Positions 53,926-62,851 of a DNA stretch of 64,000 nucleotides are shown piece by piece. Under the pieces are notes generated by a model. It searched no databases. It saw nothing but the letters and a program-made list of their open reading frames with translations, and was not told where the DNA came from. The DNA is taken from contig NZ_FOJB01000001.1 of assembly GCF_900109955.1 (NCBI RefSeq), positions 124,001 to 188,000 on the forward strand. Reading direction: 5' to 3'. Numbering within the stretch: position 1 is the stretch's first letter; every line of letters starts with the position of its first letter. The stretch is from Aliiroseovarius sediminilitoris (GTDB lineage Bacteria > Pseudomonadota > Alphaproteobacteria > Rhodobacterales > Rhodobacteraceae). The translations under genes were made by a program, and so were the position numbers.

Positions 53926-54579
53926 TTAGCTGGGGTCAGCCGTGGTGCGCAGATAGGGCAGCTTGAAGTCCACCTTGCCGAACTTCTCTTTTGCCTCGTC
54001 GTCGTTCAACGACAGCGCAACAATCACATCCTGCCCTTTGACCCAGTTGGCGGGCGTGGCGATGGGTGTGCCGAAGGTGGCTTGCAGACCATCCAGCGCG
54101 CGCAGAACCTCGGCAAAGTTGCGGCCCACGGACATCGGGTAGGTCATGATCAACTGCACCTTCTTGTCCGGCGAAATGATGAACACCGACCGGACGGATG
54201 CGGAATCGGCCGCCGTGCGCCCGTCGGGCAGATAGGCATCGGCGGGCAGCATGTCGAACATCTTTGACACGGCCAGATCTTCGTCTGCGATGATCGGAAA
54301 ACCGGCTTTGGCGCCCGAATAACCTTCGATATCCTCTTTCCAGCTGACGTGTTCGGCGGCGCTGTCCACGGACAGGCCGATCACCTTGGTGCCACGTTTC
54401 GCCCATTCATCGGCAAGCTGGGCAACCGCCCCGAACTCCGTCGTGCAAACGGGGGTGTAGTCTTTCGGGTGCGAAAACAGGATGGCCCATTCATCGCCGA
54501 TCCAGTCGTGGAACGTGATTTTCCCCTGATCCGTTTCCGCGGTGAAATTTGGCACCGTGTCGTTAATGCGAAGTCCCAT
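53926..54579 (-). CDS. 1-Cys peroxiredoxin (Prx6 type)
   Basis: 217 residues. The peroxidatic Cys sits in SHPKDYTPVCTTEFGAVAQL, the Prx6 form of the PxxxTxxC motif, followed by VIGLSVDSAAEHVSWKEDI, FPIIADEDLAVSKMFDML and the C-terminal half (PADAYLPDGRTAADSASVRS, YPMSVGRNFAEVLRALDGLQ) typical of the longer Prx6 branch. No resolving Cys is evident: the only Cys is the peroxidatic one. It reduces peroxides in the cytoplasm. Divergent from the aldehyde dehydrogenase, with 190 bases between. Confidence 0.93.
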   Translation of the reverse strand: MGLRINDTVPNFTAETDQGKITFHDWIGDEWAILFSHPKDYTPVCTTEFGAVAQLADEWAKRGTKVIGLSVDSAAEHVSWKEDIEGYSGAKAGFPIIADEDLAVSKMFDMLPADAYLPDGRTAADSASVRSVFIISPDKKVQLIMTYPMSVGRNFAEVLRALDGLQATFGTPIATPANWVKGQDVIVALSLNDDEAKEKFGKVDFKLPYLRTTADPS

Positions 54580-54683
54580 GTGATCTCTCCCGTCCTGTTG
54601 TTAGCTTGTCTAAGAGTTACGATCTGTTTCCCATTTTTAAAGACCCTGAACGGAATCAAACGCAACTAAATCGTTGCACGAGG

Positions 54684-54701
54684 AAAATTTGATCAAATTT
54701 T
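54684..54701. promoter_or_regulatory. 18-base perfect palindrome upstream of the aldehyde dehydrogenase
   Basis: AAAATTTGATCAAATTTT is an uninterrupted palindrome 69 bases before the aldehyde dehydrogenase start. Just before it lies GCAAC-N6-GTTGC (54662-54677). This is a likely operator region in the divergent promoter shared with the peroxiredoxin; the regulator is unknown. Confidence 0.5.
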
Positions 54702-54769
54702 GTTTCCGTGGGTTGCGCCGGACAATTCCCGGTGCCAGAGTGCGGACAAATCCGACCAAGGAGACTGGA

Positions 54770-56209
54770 ATGATCGAGAAACGCGATTTCTATATCAACG
54801 GCAAATGGGTTGCGCCCGCAGCGCCCAAGGACCTGAATGTCATCGACCCGTCAACCGAAGACGTTTGCGCGGTCATATCGCTGGGCGATCAAGCGGATAC
54901 TGATGCCGCCGTTGCTGCTGCCAAGTCGGCCTTTGCCGACTGGGCTTTTTCCAAGAAACAGGATCGGCTGGCCCTGATCGAAACGCTTCTGAAGGTTTAT
55001 CAGAAACGTTCGGACGATCTGGCCGAGGCGATGAGCATGGAAATGGGCGCGCCCATTGATCTGGCCCGCACCGCGCAGGCTGGATCGGGCACCTGGCACA
55101 TCCAGAACTTCATCACCGCGTTCAAGGATTTCGAGTTCGACAAGATGCTGGGGGCACATGCGCCGAATGATCGTCTGCTTTATGAACCTATTGGTGTTTG
55201 CGCGCTGATCACGCCGTGGAACTGGCCGATGAACCAGGTCTCTCTGAAGGTTGTGGCGGCAATGGCGGCAGGATGCACCATGGTGCTGAAACCGTCGGAA
55301 ATCGCACCGCTATCTTCGATCGTCTGGAGCGAGATTGTGGACGAAGCCGGCTTCCCCGCCGGGGTCTATAACATGGTGAATGGCGACGGCATGGGCGTTG
55401 GCACACAATTGTCCACACACCCCGATGTGGACATGGTCAGCTTCACCGGCTCGACCCGCGCGGGCATCGCGATCTCCAAGGCCGCCGCTGATACATTGAA
55501 GCGCGTCAGCCTTGAACTGGGCGGCAAGGGGGCCAACATCATCTTTGACGACGCCGACGAAAAGGCTGTGAAGCGGGGCGTGATGCACATGATGCAAAAC
55601 ACCGGTCAAAGCTGCAATGCGCCGTCGCGGATGCTTGTTCAGCGCGACGTGTATGACCAAGCCGTCGAAACCGCGCGCGAAGCGGCCGAGAAGGTTCAGG
55701 TTGGCCCTGCCAGCCAGGAAGGTCGCCATATCGGCCCGGTGGTCAGCGAGGCACAATGGAACAAGATCCAGGATCTTATCCAGATCGGCATCGACGAAGG
55801 CGCGCGCCTGATCGCTGGCGGCACGGGACGCCCCGAGGGTCTGAACAAGGGCTATTTTGTAAAGCCGACGATCTTTGCCGATGTGAACAACCAAATGACC
55901 ATCGCCCGCGAAGAAATCTTTGGCCCGGTGATGGCGATGATCCCTTTCGACTCTGAAGAAGAAGCAGTCGAGATTGCCAACGACACCGTCTATGGCCTGA
56001 CCAACTATGTCCAGACGCAAGACGGCACCCGCGCCAACCGCGTGGCCCGCCACCTGCGCTCGGGTATGGTCGAGATGAACGGCACATCCCGCGCCGCAGG
56101 CTCGCCCTTCGGTGGCTACAAGCAGTCCGGCAACGGGCGCGAGGGTGGCATTCTGGGGATCGAGGATTTCCTTGAGGTGAAGGCTGTGTCCGGCTGGTCG
56201 AACGGCTGA
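54770..56209 (+). CDS. Aldehyde dehydrogenase
   Basis: A 479-residue NAD(P)-dependent enzyme. The start is the ATG at 54770 (MIEKRDFYINGKWV) with AAGGAGA upstream; the frame open to 54674 crosses the promoter palindrome and is rejected. Motifs: ITPWNWPMNQVSLKVVAAMA, VVLKPSE-type MVLKPSEIAPLSS, VSFTGSTRAGIAIS, catalytic Glu in RVSLELGGKGANII, catalytic Cys in NTGQSCNAPSRMLV, EEIFGPVMAMIPFD and FGGYKQSGNGREGG. The substrate cannot be named; betaine-aldehyde-like and aliphatic aldehydes are equally possible. Confidence 0.93.
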   Translation: MIEKRDFYINGKWVAPAAPKDLNVIDPSTEDVCAVISLGDQADTDAAVAAAKSAFADWAFSKKQDRLALIETLLKVYQKRSDDLAEAMSMEMGAPIDLARTAQAGSGTWHIQNFITAFKDFEFDKMLGAHAPNDRLLYEPIGVCALITPWNWPMNQVSLKVVAAMAAGCTMVLKPSEIAPLSSIVWSEIVDEAGFPAGVYNMVNGDGMGVGTQLSTHPDVDMVSFTGSTRAGIAISKAAADTLKRVSLELGGKGANIIFDDADEKAVKRGVMHMMQNTGQSCNAPSRMLVQRDVYDQAVETAREAAEKVQVGPASQEGRHIGPVVSEAQWNKIQDLIQIGIDEGARLIAGGTGRPEGLNKGYFVKPTIFADVNNQMTIAREEIFGPVMAMIPFDSEEEAVEIANDTVYGLTNYVQTQDGTRANRVARHLRSGMVEMNGTSRAAGSPFGGYKQSGNGREGGILGIEDFLEVKAVSGWSNG

Positions 56210-56229
56210 CGCCCCAAAACCAAACTGCG

Positions 56230-56256
56230 AAAAGGTCCGCCTGCGCGGGCCTTTTT
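56230..56256. terminator. Bidirectional terminator
   Basis: Stem AAAAGGTCCGC / GCGGGCCTTTTT (one T-G pair) with loop CTGC and T runs on both strands, between the convergent aldehyde dehydrogenase and the DUF3833 gene. Confidence 0.85.
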
Positions 56257-56265
56257 CACACAAGA

Positions 56266-56793
56266 TCAGAACTTTTCGAACACGATGATCGCTTCGCCTA
56301 CTGTGACGCCGAATTTCTTCACATAGGCGCGGTTCAAGACGCGATCATCTGACAGAAGCCACATCCAGTCATCGAAATCGACACGCATGGTCTTGCCGTC
56401 CCGTCCGGGCAGGTCGATCCGGTATGTCCAGTTGAAGGTGTCTCCGCGCTCCTCGCCATTGGCCTGACCGATGACGCCGGGGGCAGTGCCCGACCACGTG
56501 CCGTCCCCCGTCTTGTTCAACGTCCAGATGCGTTGTTCGGTGCTGCCATCGGCATAAGTGAAATCTTCGACCAAGGTCAGGGTCTGCCCATCCCAAGTGC
56601 CGTTTATGGCGACCTCAAAGCGTCGCTTCACGTTGCCGAACACATCCTGGAACTGCCCATGGGCGACGGTCTTGCCCTCAAAGAACTCTTCAAGGTTCAG
56701 ATTTCGAGTGCTGAGCTTGGGATCATCCAGATCAGGTGCTCCTCCGCAACCGATCAAAAGCGTAAAAGCCAAAGCAGAAAGTTTCAGTTTCAT
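56266..56793 (-). CDS. DUF3833 lipoprotein
   Basis: 175 residues. The signal sequence ends in the lipobox LLIGC, with the lipidated Cys near residue 16. The mature part is a small beta-rich fold: LEEFFEGKTVAHGQFQDVFG, WDGQTLTLVEDFTYADGSTE, RIWTLNKTGDGTWSGTAPGV and VDFDDWMWLLSDDRVLNRAY, matching DUF3833. The family is lipocalin-like in pattern and of unknown function. It stands alone on the minus strand. Confidence 0.85.
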   Translation of the reverse strand: MKLKLSALAFTLLIGCGGAPDLDDPKLSTRNLNLEEFFEGKTVAHGQFQDVFGNVKRRFEVAINGTWDGQTLTLVEDFTYADGSTEQRIWTLNKTGDGTWSGTAPGVIGQANGEERGDTFNWTYRIDLPGRDGKTMRVDFDDWMWLLSDDRVLNRAYVKKFGVTVGEAIIVFEKF

Positions 56794-56862
56794 GTCGCCC
56801 TCAGCGCGTTATTACGTCAAGAGGGTTACGCTGAAAGGTCGGGCTTGGATCACTTTTCACCG

Positions 56863-57990
56863 TCAGGCGCGGCGCACCACCACCGACCCAACCGAATACC
56901 CCGCCCCAAACGAACAGATCACGCCCGTATCCCCCGGCGCCAGATCATCCGAGTATTTCGAGAACGCAATAATCGACCCGGCGGATGAGGTGTTGGCATA
57001 GTCTTGCAGGATGTTGGGTTGTTCGCCGTCTTCCGGTGTGCGGCCCAGAACCTTCTTGCCGATGAAATCATTCATGGTCTTGTTGGCCTGATGCAGCCAC
57101 AGCCGTTTCAGGTCATCGGGCGCAACGCCTATATCGCCTATATGTTCCAGAATGTGTTTCGAGACGATGGGCAGCACCTCTTTGAACACTTTCCGCCCGT
57201 TCTGCATGAACTGCATATCGCGTCGGTCGGGCAGGTCATCCCCTGCCTCGCGTGTGCGGCGCAGGAAACCATTGTTGTTGCGGATGTTGTTGGAAAACTG
57301 CGTCAGACAGCGGGTCGACAGGATATCGAAATGGTCGCCTCTGGCGTCCTCTTTCCGTTCGATCAGGGTTGCGGTCGCCACGTCGCCGAAGATGAAATGA
57401 CAATCGCGATCGCGCCATTCCAGATGGGCCGAGCAGATTTCCGGGTTCACCACCAGCGCCCGTTTGACCGAGCCTGACCGGATCATGTCCGCCGCTGCCT
57501 GTATGCCGAACGTGGCCGAGGAACAGGCGACGTTCATATCAAAAGCAAACCCGCCCGCGCCCAGCACCTCTTGGATTTCAATGGCAATCGCGGGATAGGC
57601 GCGTTCGTGGTTCGACGCGGCACAGATAATCAGGTCAACTTCGGTCGCGTTGCACCCCGCCTGCGCCAGTGCTTTCTCGCAGGCATCCACGCCCATCTCA
57701 GTCATGATGCCCGGTTCATCGTCTGATCGTTCGCGCAGTGTCGGGTGCATGATGTCCGGGTCCAGCACACCGATCTTGTCCATGACATAGCGCTGGTGGA
57801 TGCCCGAGGCCGAGACAATGAAATCTTCACTGGAATGGTCGATCGGCTGAACCTCACCCGCCGTTATGGCCTCCGCGTTTTCGGTGTTCTGTTTGTCGGC
57901 ATAAGCGTTAAATGCAGCGACAAGTTCAGCATTGGTGATGGTTTGTGCGGGTGTGAACACCCCGGTGCCAGAAATGACAGGCTGGATCAT
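56863..57990 (-). CDS. Beta-ketoacyl-ACP synthase III-like condensing enzyme
   Basis: 375 residues; start ATG at 57990 (MIQPVISGTGVFTPAQTITN) with GAGGAG upstream. The thiolase-fold Cys-His-Asn triad is present: Cys in DMNVACSSATFGIQ, His in LKRLWLHQANKTMNDF, Asn in DYANTSSAGSIIAFS. It is longer than housekeeping FabH (about 320) through an insertion around residues 35-60 and another near 230-260 (NNIRNNNGFLRRTRE). This longer type is a separate branch; a Pseudomonas member joins medium-chain acyl-CoA to malonyl-ACP. It is a lone gene without acpP or other fab genes, so a shunt from fatty-acid breakdown is an inference. Confidence 0.88.
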   Translation of the reverse strand: MIQPVISGTGVFTPAQTITNAELVAAFNAYADKQNTENAEAITAGEVQPIDHSSEDFIVSASGIHQRYVMDKIGVLDPDIMHPTLRERSDDEPGIMTEMGVDACEKALAQAGCNATEVDLIICAASNHERAYPAIAIEIQEVLGAGGFAFDMNVACSSATFGIQAAADMIRSGSVKRALVVNPEICSAHLEWRDRDCHFIFGDVATATLIERKEDARGDHFDILSTRCLTQFSNNIRNNNGFLRRTREAGDDLPDRRDMQFMQNGRKVFKEVLPIVSKHILEHIGDIGVAPDDLKRLWLHQANKTMNDFIGKKVLGRTPEDGEQPNILQDYANTSSAGSIIAFSKYSDDLAPGDTGVICSFGAGYSVGSVVVRRA

Positions 57991-58069
57991 GTGGGACTCC
58001 TCGAAAGTTGGTCCAGTCAATCAGGAAGCACTCCTGGCGACAAGGGGAACTGACTCTGGTTCATGACCT

Positions 58070-58717
58070 CTAAAAGGGGCACTTTGCCTTGAAGGTCAGC
58101 CCTTTCCCCCCATCAGGGTGACGCAGGCGCAGGCTTTCGGCGTGCAACATCAGGCGCGGGGCATTGCGCGCCTGGCCGTCGGCATAGAAGGGGTCGCCCA
58201 GAATGGGGTGCCCGATTTCCTTCATGTGCACCCGCAACTGATGACTGCGCCCGGTCTGGGGAAACAAGCGCATACGCGTGGCTTGATCCTCGTATTTAAG
58301 AACCTTCCAGTCAGTGATTGCGGGTTTTCCGTTCTCGAAATCGACATGCTGCTTGGGGCGATTGGGCCAATCGACGATCAGGGGCAGATCAACCGTGCCT
58401 TCGCGTTCGGACACGCGTTCCCAGACCCGCGCGACATAGACCTTTTTGACCTGCCGCTTTTCAAATTGAAGCCCAAGATGCCGTTGGGCGTGCGAGGTCA
58501 TGGCGAACACCATGATGCCGGACGTGTCCCGGTCCAGCCGATGCACCAGAAGCGCGTCCGGAAAGACCGCCTGAATGCGGGCGATCAGGCAATCCGCAAG
58601 ATGCTCCCCCTTGCCCGGCACCGACAATAGTCCTGCGGGTTTGTCGACCAGAAGCAACTCGTGATCCTGGTGGACGATCACAAGCGGATCATCGGGCGGG
58701 GTGTATTCATCTGACAT
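58070..58717 (-). CDS. RluA-family pseudouridine synthase
   Basis: 215 residues. The catalytic Asp lies in LLVHRLDRDTSGIMVFAMTS. Other family motifs are LLVDKPAGLLSVPGKGEH, KVYVARVWERVSEREGTVDL, TRMRLFPQTGRSHQLRVHMK and GHPILGDPFYA. No S4 domain, so it is of the short RluA type, which modifies 23S rRNA position 746 and tRNA position 32 in Escherichia coli; the targets here are inferred. Confidence 0.92.
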   Translation of the reverse strand: MSDEYTPPDDPLVIVHQDHELLLVDKPAGLLSVPGKGEHLADCLIARIQAVFPDALLVHRLDRDTSGIMVFAMTSHAQRHLGLQFEKRQVKKVYVARVWERVSEREGTVDLPLIVDWPNRPKQHVDFENGKPAITDWKVLKYEDQATRMRLFPQTGRSHQLRVHMKEIGHPILGDPFYADGQARNAPRLMLHAESLRLRHPDGGKGLTFKAKCPF

Positions 58718-58755
58718 GGGCGCCAGATAGCCTGTGTGGCGGACGCGGGCAAGGC

Positions 58756-59658
58756 TCAGCGGCGGCGACGCATCCCGCGCAGCATTGACGTGGTATAGAT
58801 TACCAGCGCCAGCCAGATCAGCGGAAACGCGATCCGCTTTGCGCCTTCAAACGGTTCGTCAAAGACAAACACCGCGACCAGAAAGATCATCGTCGGCGCG
58901 ATGTATTGCAAAATCGCGATGGTCGACAGCCGCAAGAGCTTCGCACCATTGGCATAGAGCATCAGCGGCACAGCCGTCACCACACCGCAACCAAGCAAAA
59001 GCGCCGTGTCCAACCCGGTCAACAGGAAATGGCTTTGCCCCCGTGCCGTTAGCCAAGCCACAGCTGCCAGCGCAGGGATCAGAAGGATCAACACCTCAAG
59101 CATGAAGCCTTGATTGGGGCCGATGGGCAGGGATTTCTTGCACAGCGCGTAAAACCCCCATGTCAGCATCAGACCAACCGCCACCAAGGGCACCCGCCCC
59201 GCATCAAGCGTCAGGATCAGCACTGCAAGGAAGGCCAATGCCACCGCCAGCATCTGTGCACGGTTCATCCGTTCGCCCAGCAGAACCGTGCCAAGAAATA
59301 TCGAAAAAAGCGGATTGATATAATAGCCTAATGCGGCCTCTAGTGTCTGTTCATGCGCAATCGCCCAGACGTAAATGCCCCAGTTGAGCGAAATCAGCCC
59401 GGCGGTCAGAACCGCCAGAAGCAACATACGCGGATTGGCAATCGCTTCGCGCAAGGCGCGGGTGCGGCCCGTGGCAATCAGGATGACCCCCGCCACCGGC
59501 ACCGACCAGATCACACGATGCGCGACGACCTCGACCGCCGGCATATGCGCCAGTGCCTTCATGTAAAGCGGCAGGAACCCCCACAGGAAATAGGCCGACA
59601 TGGCCAGTCCCAGCCCCTGCGGCGTATCCTCGTTCGTCGATCTGGTCACATCCGTCAT
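58756..59658 (-). CDS. rarD: RarD-like EamA-family transporter
   Basis: 300 residues, about ten membrane helices in two EamA repeats. SAYFLWGFLPLYMKALAHMP near the N-terminus, VVAHRVIWSVPVAG, LISLNWGIYVWAIAHEQTLE, ALGYYINPLFSIFLGTVLLG and LLRLSTIAILQYIAPTMIFL are the RarD signature. Substrate unknown; the chloramphenicol link of the name is historical. The C-terminus MLRGMRRRR is strongly basic, as expected for a cytoplasmic end. Confidence 0.92.
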   Translation of the reverse strand: MTDVTRSTNEDTPQGLGLAMSAYFLWGFLPLYMKALAHMPAVEVVAHRVIWSVPVAGVILIATGRTRALREAIANPRMLLLAVLTAGLISLNWGIYVWAIAHEQTLEAALGYYINPLFSIFLGTVLLGERMNRAQMLAVALAFLAVLILTLDAGRVPLVAVGLMLTWGFYALCKKSLPIGPNQGFMLEVLILLIPALAAVAWLTARGQSHFLLTGLDTALLLGCGVVTAVPLMLYANGAKLLRLSTIAILQYIAPTMIFLVAVFVFDEPFEGAKRIAFPLIWLALVIYTTSMLRGMRRRR

Positions 59659-59749
59659 CTCGCGCTCCTGGTCCGTCGTTTAGGCCAGTAAAGCGGAAAG
59701 CGGTAGCTCGATTTCTGTGTGCCGCGTCATAAGAAAACGTGATTAATCA

Positions 59750-60319
59750 TCAAGTCTTGCCGGTAACGCCCTGCCGCGCCACCTTGACCCGCATCCACGC
59801 GTCGCGTTCCAGAACGAAGCAAAGCCATGGTGCCGGTGTGCCAGCGCCGATCAGATCCAACGCCGCGTCGGCCATCCGGACCGCGCCGAGCTTTGCAGTG
59901 GCTCTCTGCGACCGGGGATTGGTCGAATCAATATGAAACCAAACTCGGTCGAACGTCGCGAAAGCATGATCCAGCATCAGCGTCTTCATCTCGAAATTTG
60001 TCGCGCCGCCCCAATAGTGGTGGTTCAGAAACGTGAAGCCGATGGCGATATCTTCGGGCGCGTCGGGACCAACATAATAGCGCGAACAGCCGATCAGCGT
60101 GCCGCTGGCCTTGTCTGTCACAACACTGGCACCCCCAGCGCGCAGCAGGAAGTCGAAATAGGGGGCAAAGACCGCGGTCTTGTACCTGTCGCGCGAAGGA
60201 TGGCCCGCCCAGGTTTCCGCGTCCTTGGCCGCATCAGTCAGCATCGCGCGGTCGCTTTCAAGCATCCCGCGCAAAGCGATTGTTTCGCCTTCCAAACCTG
60301 GTTGGTCGTCAAAGCTCAT
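59750..60319 (-). CDS. GNAT-family N-acetyltransferase
   Basis: 189 residues of the RimJ/RimL-like GNAT group: GETIALRGMLESDRAMLTDA at the start, GTLIGCSRYYVGPDAPEDIA, FTFLNHHYWGGATNFEMKTL, the acetyl-CoA region ATFDRVWFHIDSTNPRSQRA and TAKLGAVRMADA. It overlaps the preceding FAD-GcvT gene by four bases (ATGA), so it is translationally coupled at the end of the demethylation operon. The acceptor is unknown; an amine or amino acid from that pathway is conceivable. Confidence 0.85.
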   Translation of the reverse strand: MSFDDQPGLEGETIALRGMLESDRAMLTDAAKDAETWAGHPSRDRYKTAVFAPYFDFLLRAGGASVVTDKASGTLIGCSRYYVGPDAPEDIAIGFTFLNHHYWGGATNFEMKTLMLDHAFATFDRVWFHIDSTNPRSQRATAKLGAVRMADAALDLIGAGTPAPWLCFVLERDAWMRVKVARQGVTGKT

Positions 60320-62763
60320 GCGCGCACCCGTTCCGATTTTGGGTCATACATAGGCTTCAATGATGCCTCGGCCTTGACCCGCGTGCCAGCCACGTCGATT
60401 TCATAGCTTGAGGCCAGAACATCCGCGACCGTTTCGCCTTTGCACGGCACATAGCCCATCCCGATGGCCGCTCCAAGGTGGTGCCCGTAGCCACCTGAAC
60501 TCAAGTAACCGACAATCTCACCATCACGGATCAACGGTTCGTTGTGATAAAGCAGGTGGTCCGGGTCGGTTAACTTGAACTGAACCAATCGCTGCGACAG
60601 GCCCTCGTCTTTCTTGGCCAGCACCGCGTCGCGCCCGATGAAGTCCGGCTTGTCGGTCTTGACCGCGAAGCCCAACCCGGCCTCAAGCACATGGTCCTCG
60701 CAGGTGATGTCGTGGCCGAAATGGCGGAATGCCTTCTCGATCCGGCAACTGTCCATCATGTGCATCCCGCAAAGCGTCAAGCCCACGTCCTGCCCGGCTT
60801 CGAATATCGTCTCGAACGCATGAGCGGCCATGTCGGACGAGATATATATCTCCCATCCCAGCTCGCCCACGTAAGACACGCGGTGAGCGCGGGCCAGGCC
60901 CATGCCCAGCTCAATCTCTTGCGCGGTGCCGAACGGGTTTGCATCATTGCTGAAATCCGCCGGGCTGACGCGCTGCAACAGCGCACGGGAATTCGGCCCC
61001 ATGACAGCCAGCACGCCCTCGCCCGCCGTCACATCGGTGATCATGACGCGGGCTTCGCCGACATGACGGCGCATCCATGACTCATCCGCCAGACGCGTGC
61101 CGGAGGGCGTGACCACCAGATAGGCGGTTTCGGACAAGCGGGTGACGGTCACATCCGCCTCGATCCCCGCGCGGGTGTTCAGGAACTGGGTATAAACAAT
61201 CTTGCCGACGGGCACGGACATGTCCGCTCCGCAAACGTGATTCAAGAAGCCTTCCGCATCCGGGCCTTCGACACGGATTTTCCCGAAGGACGACATATCA
61301 TACATGCCCACGTTTTCGCGCACCGCATTATGTTCGGCGGCGGCGTTGTCGAACCAGTTGGGGCGGCCCCAAGTGTATTCGTATTCGCGGGCCTGATCAT
61401 CACGGGCAAACCAGTTGGCGCGCTCCCACCCAGCCGTTTCACCCATGACAGCGCCTTGATCCAGCAGGTGCCGGTGAAACGGTGTGCGCCGCACACCACG
61501 CGCGGTGGCTTTCTGGCGGAACGGGAAGTGGTCGGCATAAAGCAAACCCAATGTCTCTTTTGACCGCTCATAAAGGTAGTGCTGGTTGCCTTGGAACGGC
61601 TGCATCCGACTGATGTCGACATCGCCCAGATCGAAGGGTTTTTGCCCATCCTCCATCCACTGTGCCAACGCCATTCCGGCGCCACCCGCCGACTGGATGC
61701 CGATCGAATTGAAACCTGCGGCCACCCAGACATTGTCCATCTCGGGTGCCAAGCCAAGGTGATAGGCATCGTCCGGCGTGAAGCTTTCGGGTCCGTTGAA
61801 GAAGGTGTGAATGCCTGCCTCGGCCAGCATCGGCATCCGATTGCAGGCAGCTTCCAGGATGGGTTCGAAATGGTCGAAATCCTCGGCAAGCTGGTCAAAT
61901 TCAAACGTGTCGGGAATACCGTCCATCGCCCAAGGCTTGGCATTCGGTTCAAACGCCCCGAGCAGGATTTTCCCCGCGTCTTCCTTGTAATAGGCGCATT
62001 CGTCCGGCACCCGCAGCACGGGCATCTGGGTCAGGCCCGAAATCCCCTCGGTCACGATATAGAAATGCTCGCAGGCGTGCAGCGGCACGTTCACACCGGC
62101 CATCTTGCCGACCTCGCGGCCCCACATCCCCGCGCAATTGACGATCATGTCACAGGCGATCGTCCCTTGGTCTGACCCATCGTCAGACACCCAGTTCACG
62201 CCCGTCACCTTGCGCCCATCCCGAACAACGCCTGTCACCTTTGTGCGCTCTTTGACCACCGCGCCCCGCTGTCGCGCGCCCTTCACCAAAGCCAATGCGA
62301 TGTTGGCGGGATCGGCCTGCCCATCGGTGGGCAGCCAGATGCCACCTGCCACACCGTCCAGATTGATGTGCTGATAGCGCTCTTTCACCTCGGCGGGCGA
62401 CAGTTCTTCACACGGAACACCAAAGGCGCGGGCCATGGCGGCGCTTCTGTAAAGCTCCTCTTTGCGCTCGTCCGTCAGCGCGACCGATACCGAACCACAC
62501 TGCCGCATCCCGGTCGCAACACCTGTTTCTGCCTCGAGTCCCAGATATAAATCCGCCGAGTATTTGGCGAGCTTGGTCATGTTCGACGACGACCTTAACT
62601 GCCCGATCAGGCCCGCCGCATGCCATGTGGTGCCGGACGTCAACTGCTTTCGTTCCAGCAGAACCACATCTTTCCACCCCAGCTTGGTCAGGTGATAGGC
62701 AACGGAACACCCTATGACGCCGCCACCGATGATGACGACACGGGCATGATTGGGAAGGCTCAT
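60316..62763 (-). CDS. FAD-GcvT demethylating dehydrogenase, dimethylglycine/sarcosine dehydrogenase-like
   Basis: An 815-residue two-part enzyme. The N-terminal FAD oxidoreductase starts HARVVIIGGGVIGCSVAYHL and has SGTTWHAAGLIGQ, whose His is the covalent FAD site in dimethylglycine dehydrogenases, then GFNSIGIQSAGGAGMALAQW. From about residue 430 follows a GcvT-like tetrahydrofolate domain (VGMYDMSSFGKIRVEGPDAE, YTQFLNTRAGIEADVTVTRL, GELGWEIYISSDMAAHAFE, HDITCEDHVLEAGLGFAVK). It removes N-methyl groups to tetrahydrofolate, passing electrons to ETF. The substrate may be dimethylglycine, sarcosine or another methylamine. GGAG lies before the ATG. Confidence 0.92.
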   Translation of the reverse strand: MSLPNHARVVIIGGGVIGCSVAYHLTKLGWKDVVLLERKQLTSGTTWHAAGLIGQLRSSSNMTKLAKYSADLYLGLEAETGVATGMRQCGSVSVALTDERKEELYRSAAMARAFGVPCEELSPAEVKERYQHINLDGVAGGIWLPTDGQADPANIALALVKGARQRGAVVKERTKVTGVVRDGRKVTGVNWVSDDGSDQGTIACDMIVNCAGMWGREVGKMAGVNVPLHACEHFYIVTEGISGLTQMPVLRVPDECAYYKEDAGKILLGAFEPNAKPWAMDGIPDTFEFDQLAEDFDHFEPILEAACNRMPMLAEAGIHTFFNGPESFTPDDAYHLGLAPEMDNVWVAAGFNSIGIQSAGGAGMALAQWMEDGQKPFDLGDVDISRMQPFQGNQHYLYERSKETLGLLYADHFPFRQKATARGVRRTPFHRHLLDQGAVMGETAGWERANWFARDDQAREYEYTWGRPNWFDNAAAEHNAVRENVGMYDMSSFGKIRVEGPDAEGFLNHVCGADMSVPVGKIVYTQFLNTRAGIEADVTVTRLSETAYLVVTPSGTRLADESWMRRHVGEARVMITDVTAGEGVLAVMGPNSRALLQRVSPADFSNDANPFGTAQEIELGMGLARAHRVSYVGELGWEIYISSDMAAHAFETIFEAGQDVGLTLCGMHMMDSCRIEKAFRHFGHDITCEDHVLEAGLGFAVKTDKPDFIGRDAVLAKKDEGLSQRLVQFKLTDPDHLLYHNEPLIRDGEIVGYLSSGGYGHHLGAAIGMGYVPCKGETVADVLASSYEIDVAGTRVKAEASLKPMYDPKSERVRA

Positions 62764-62851
62764 GATCTTTCACTCCATGTGGATCTGGTTCACGGTTGCA
62801 TAATTGCAGGGACCCGAACCCATACAATCCGTCATATTTGTCGGAAATCTG

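Noticed and set aside
55310-56263. 317-codon minus-strand frame opposite the aldehyde dehydrogenase
   Set aside because: Antisense shadow; it covers the active-site region of a full-length aldehyde dehydrogenase and runs through the terminator.
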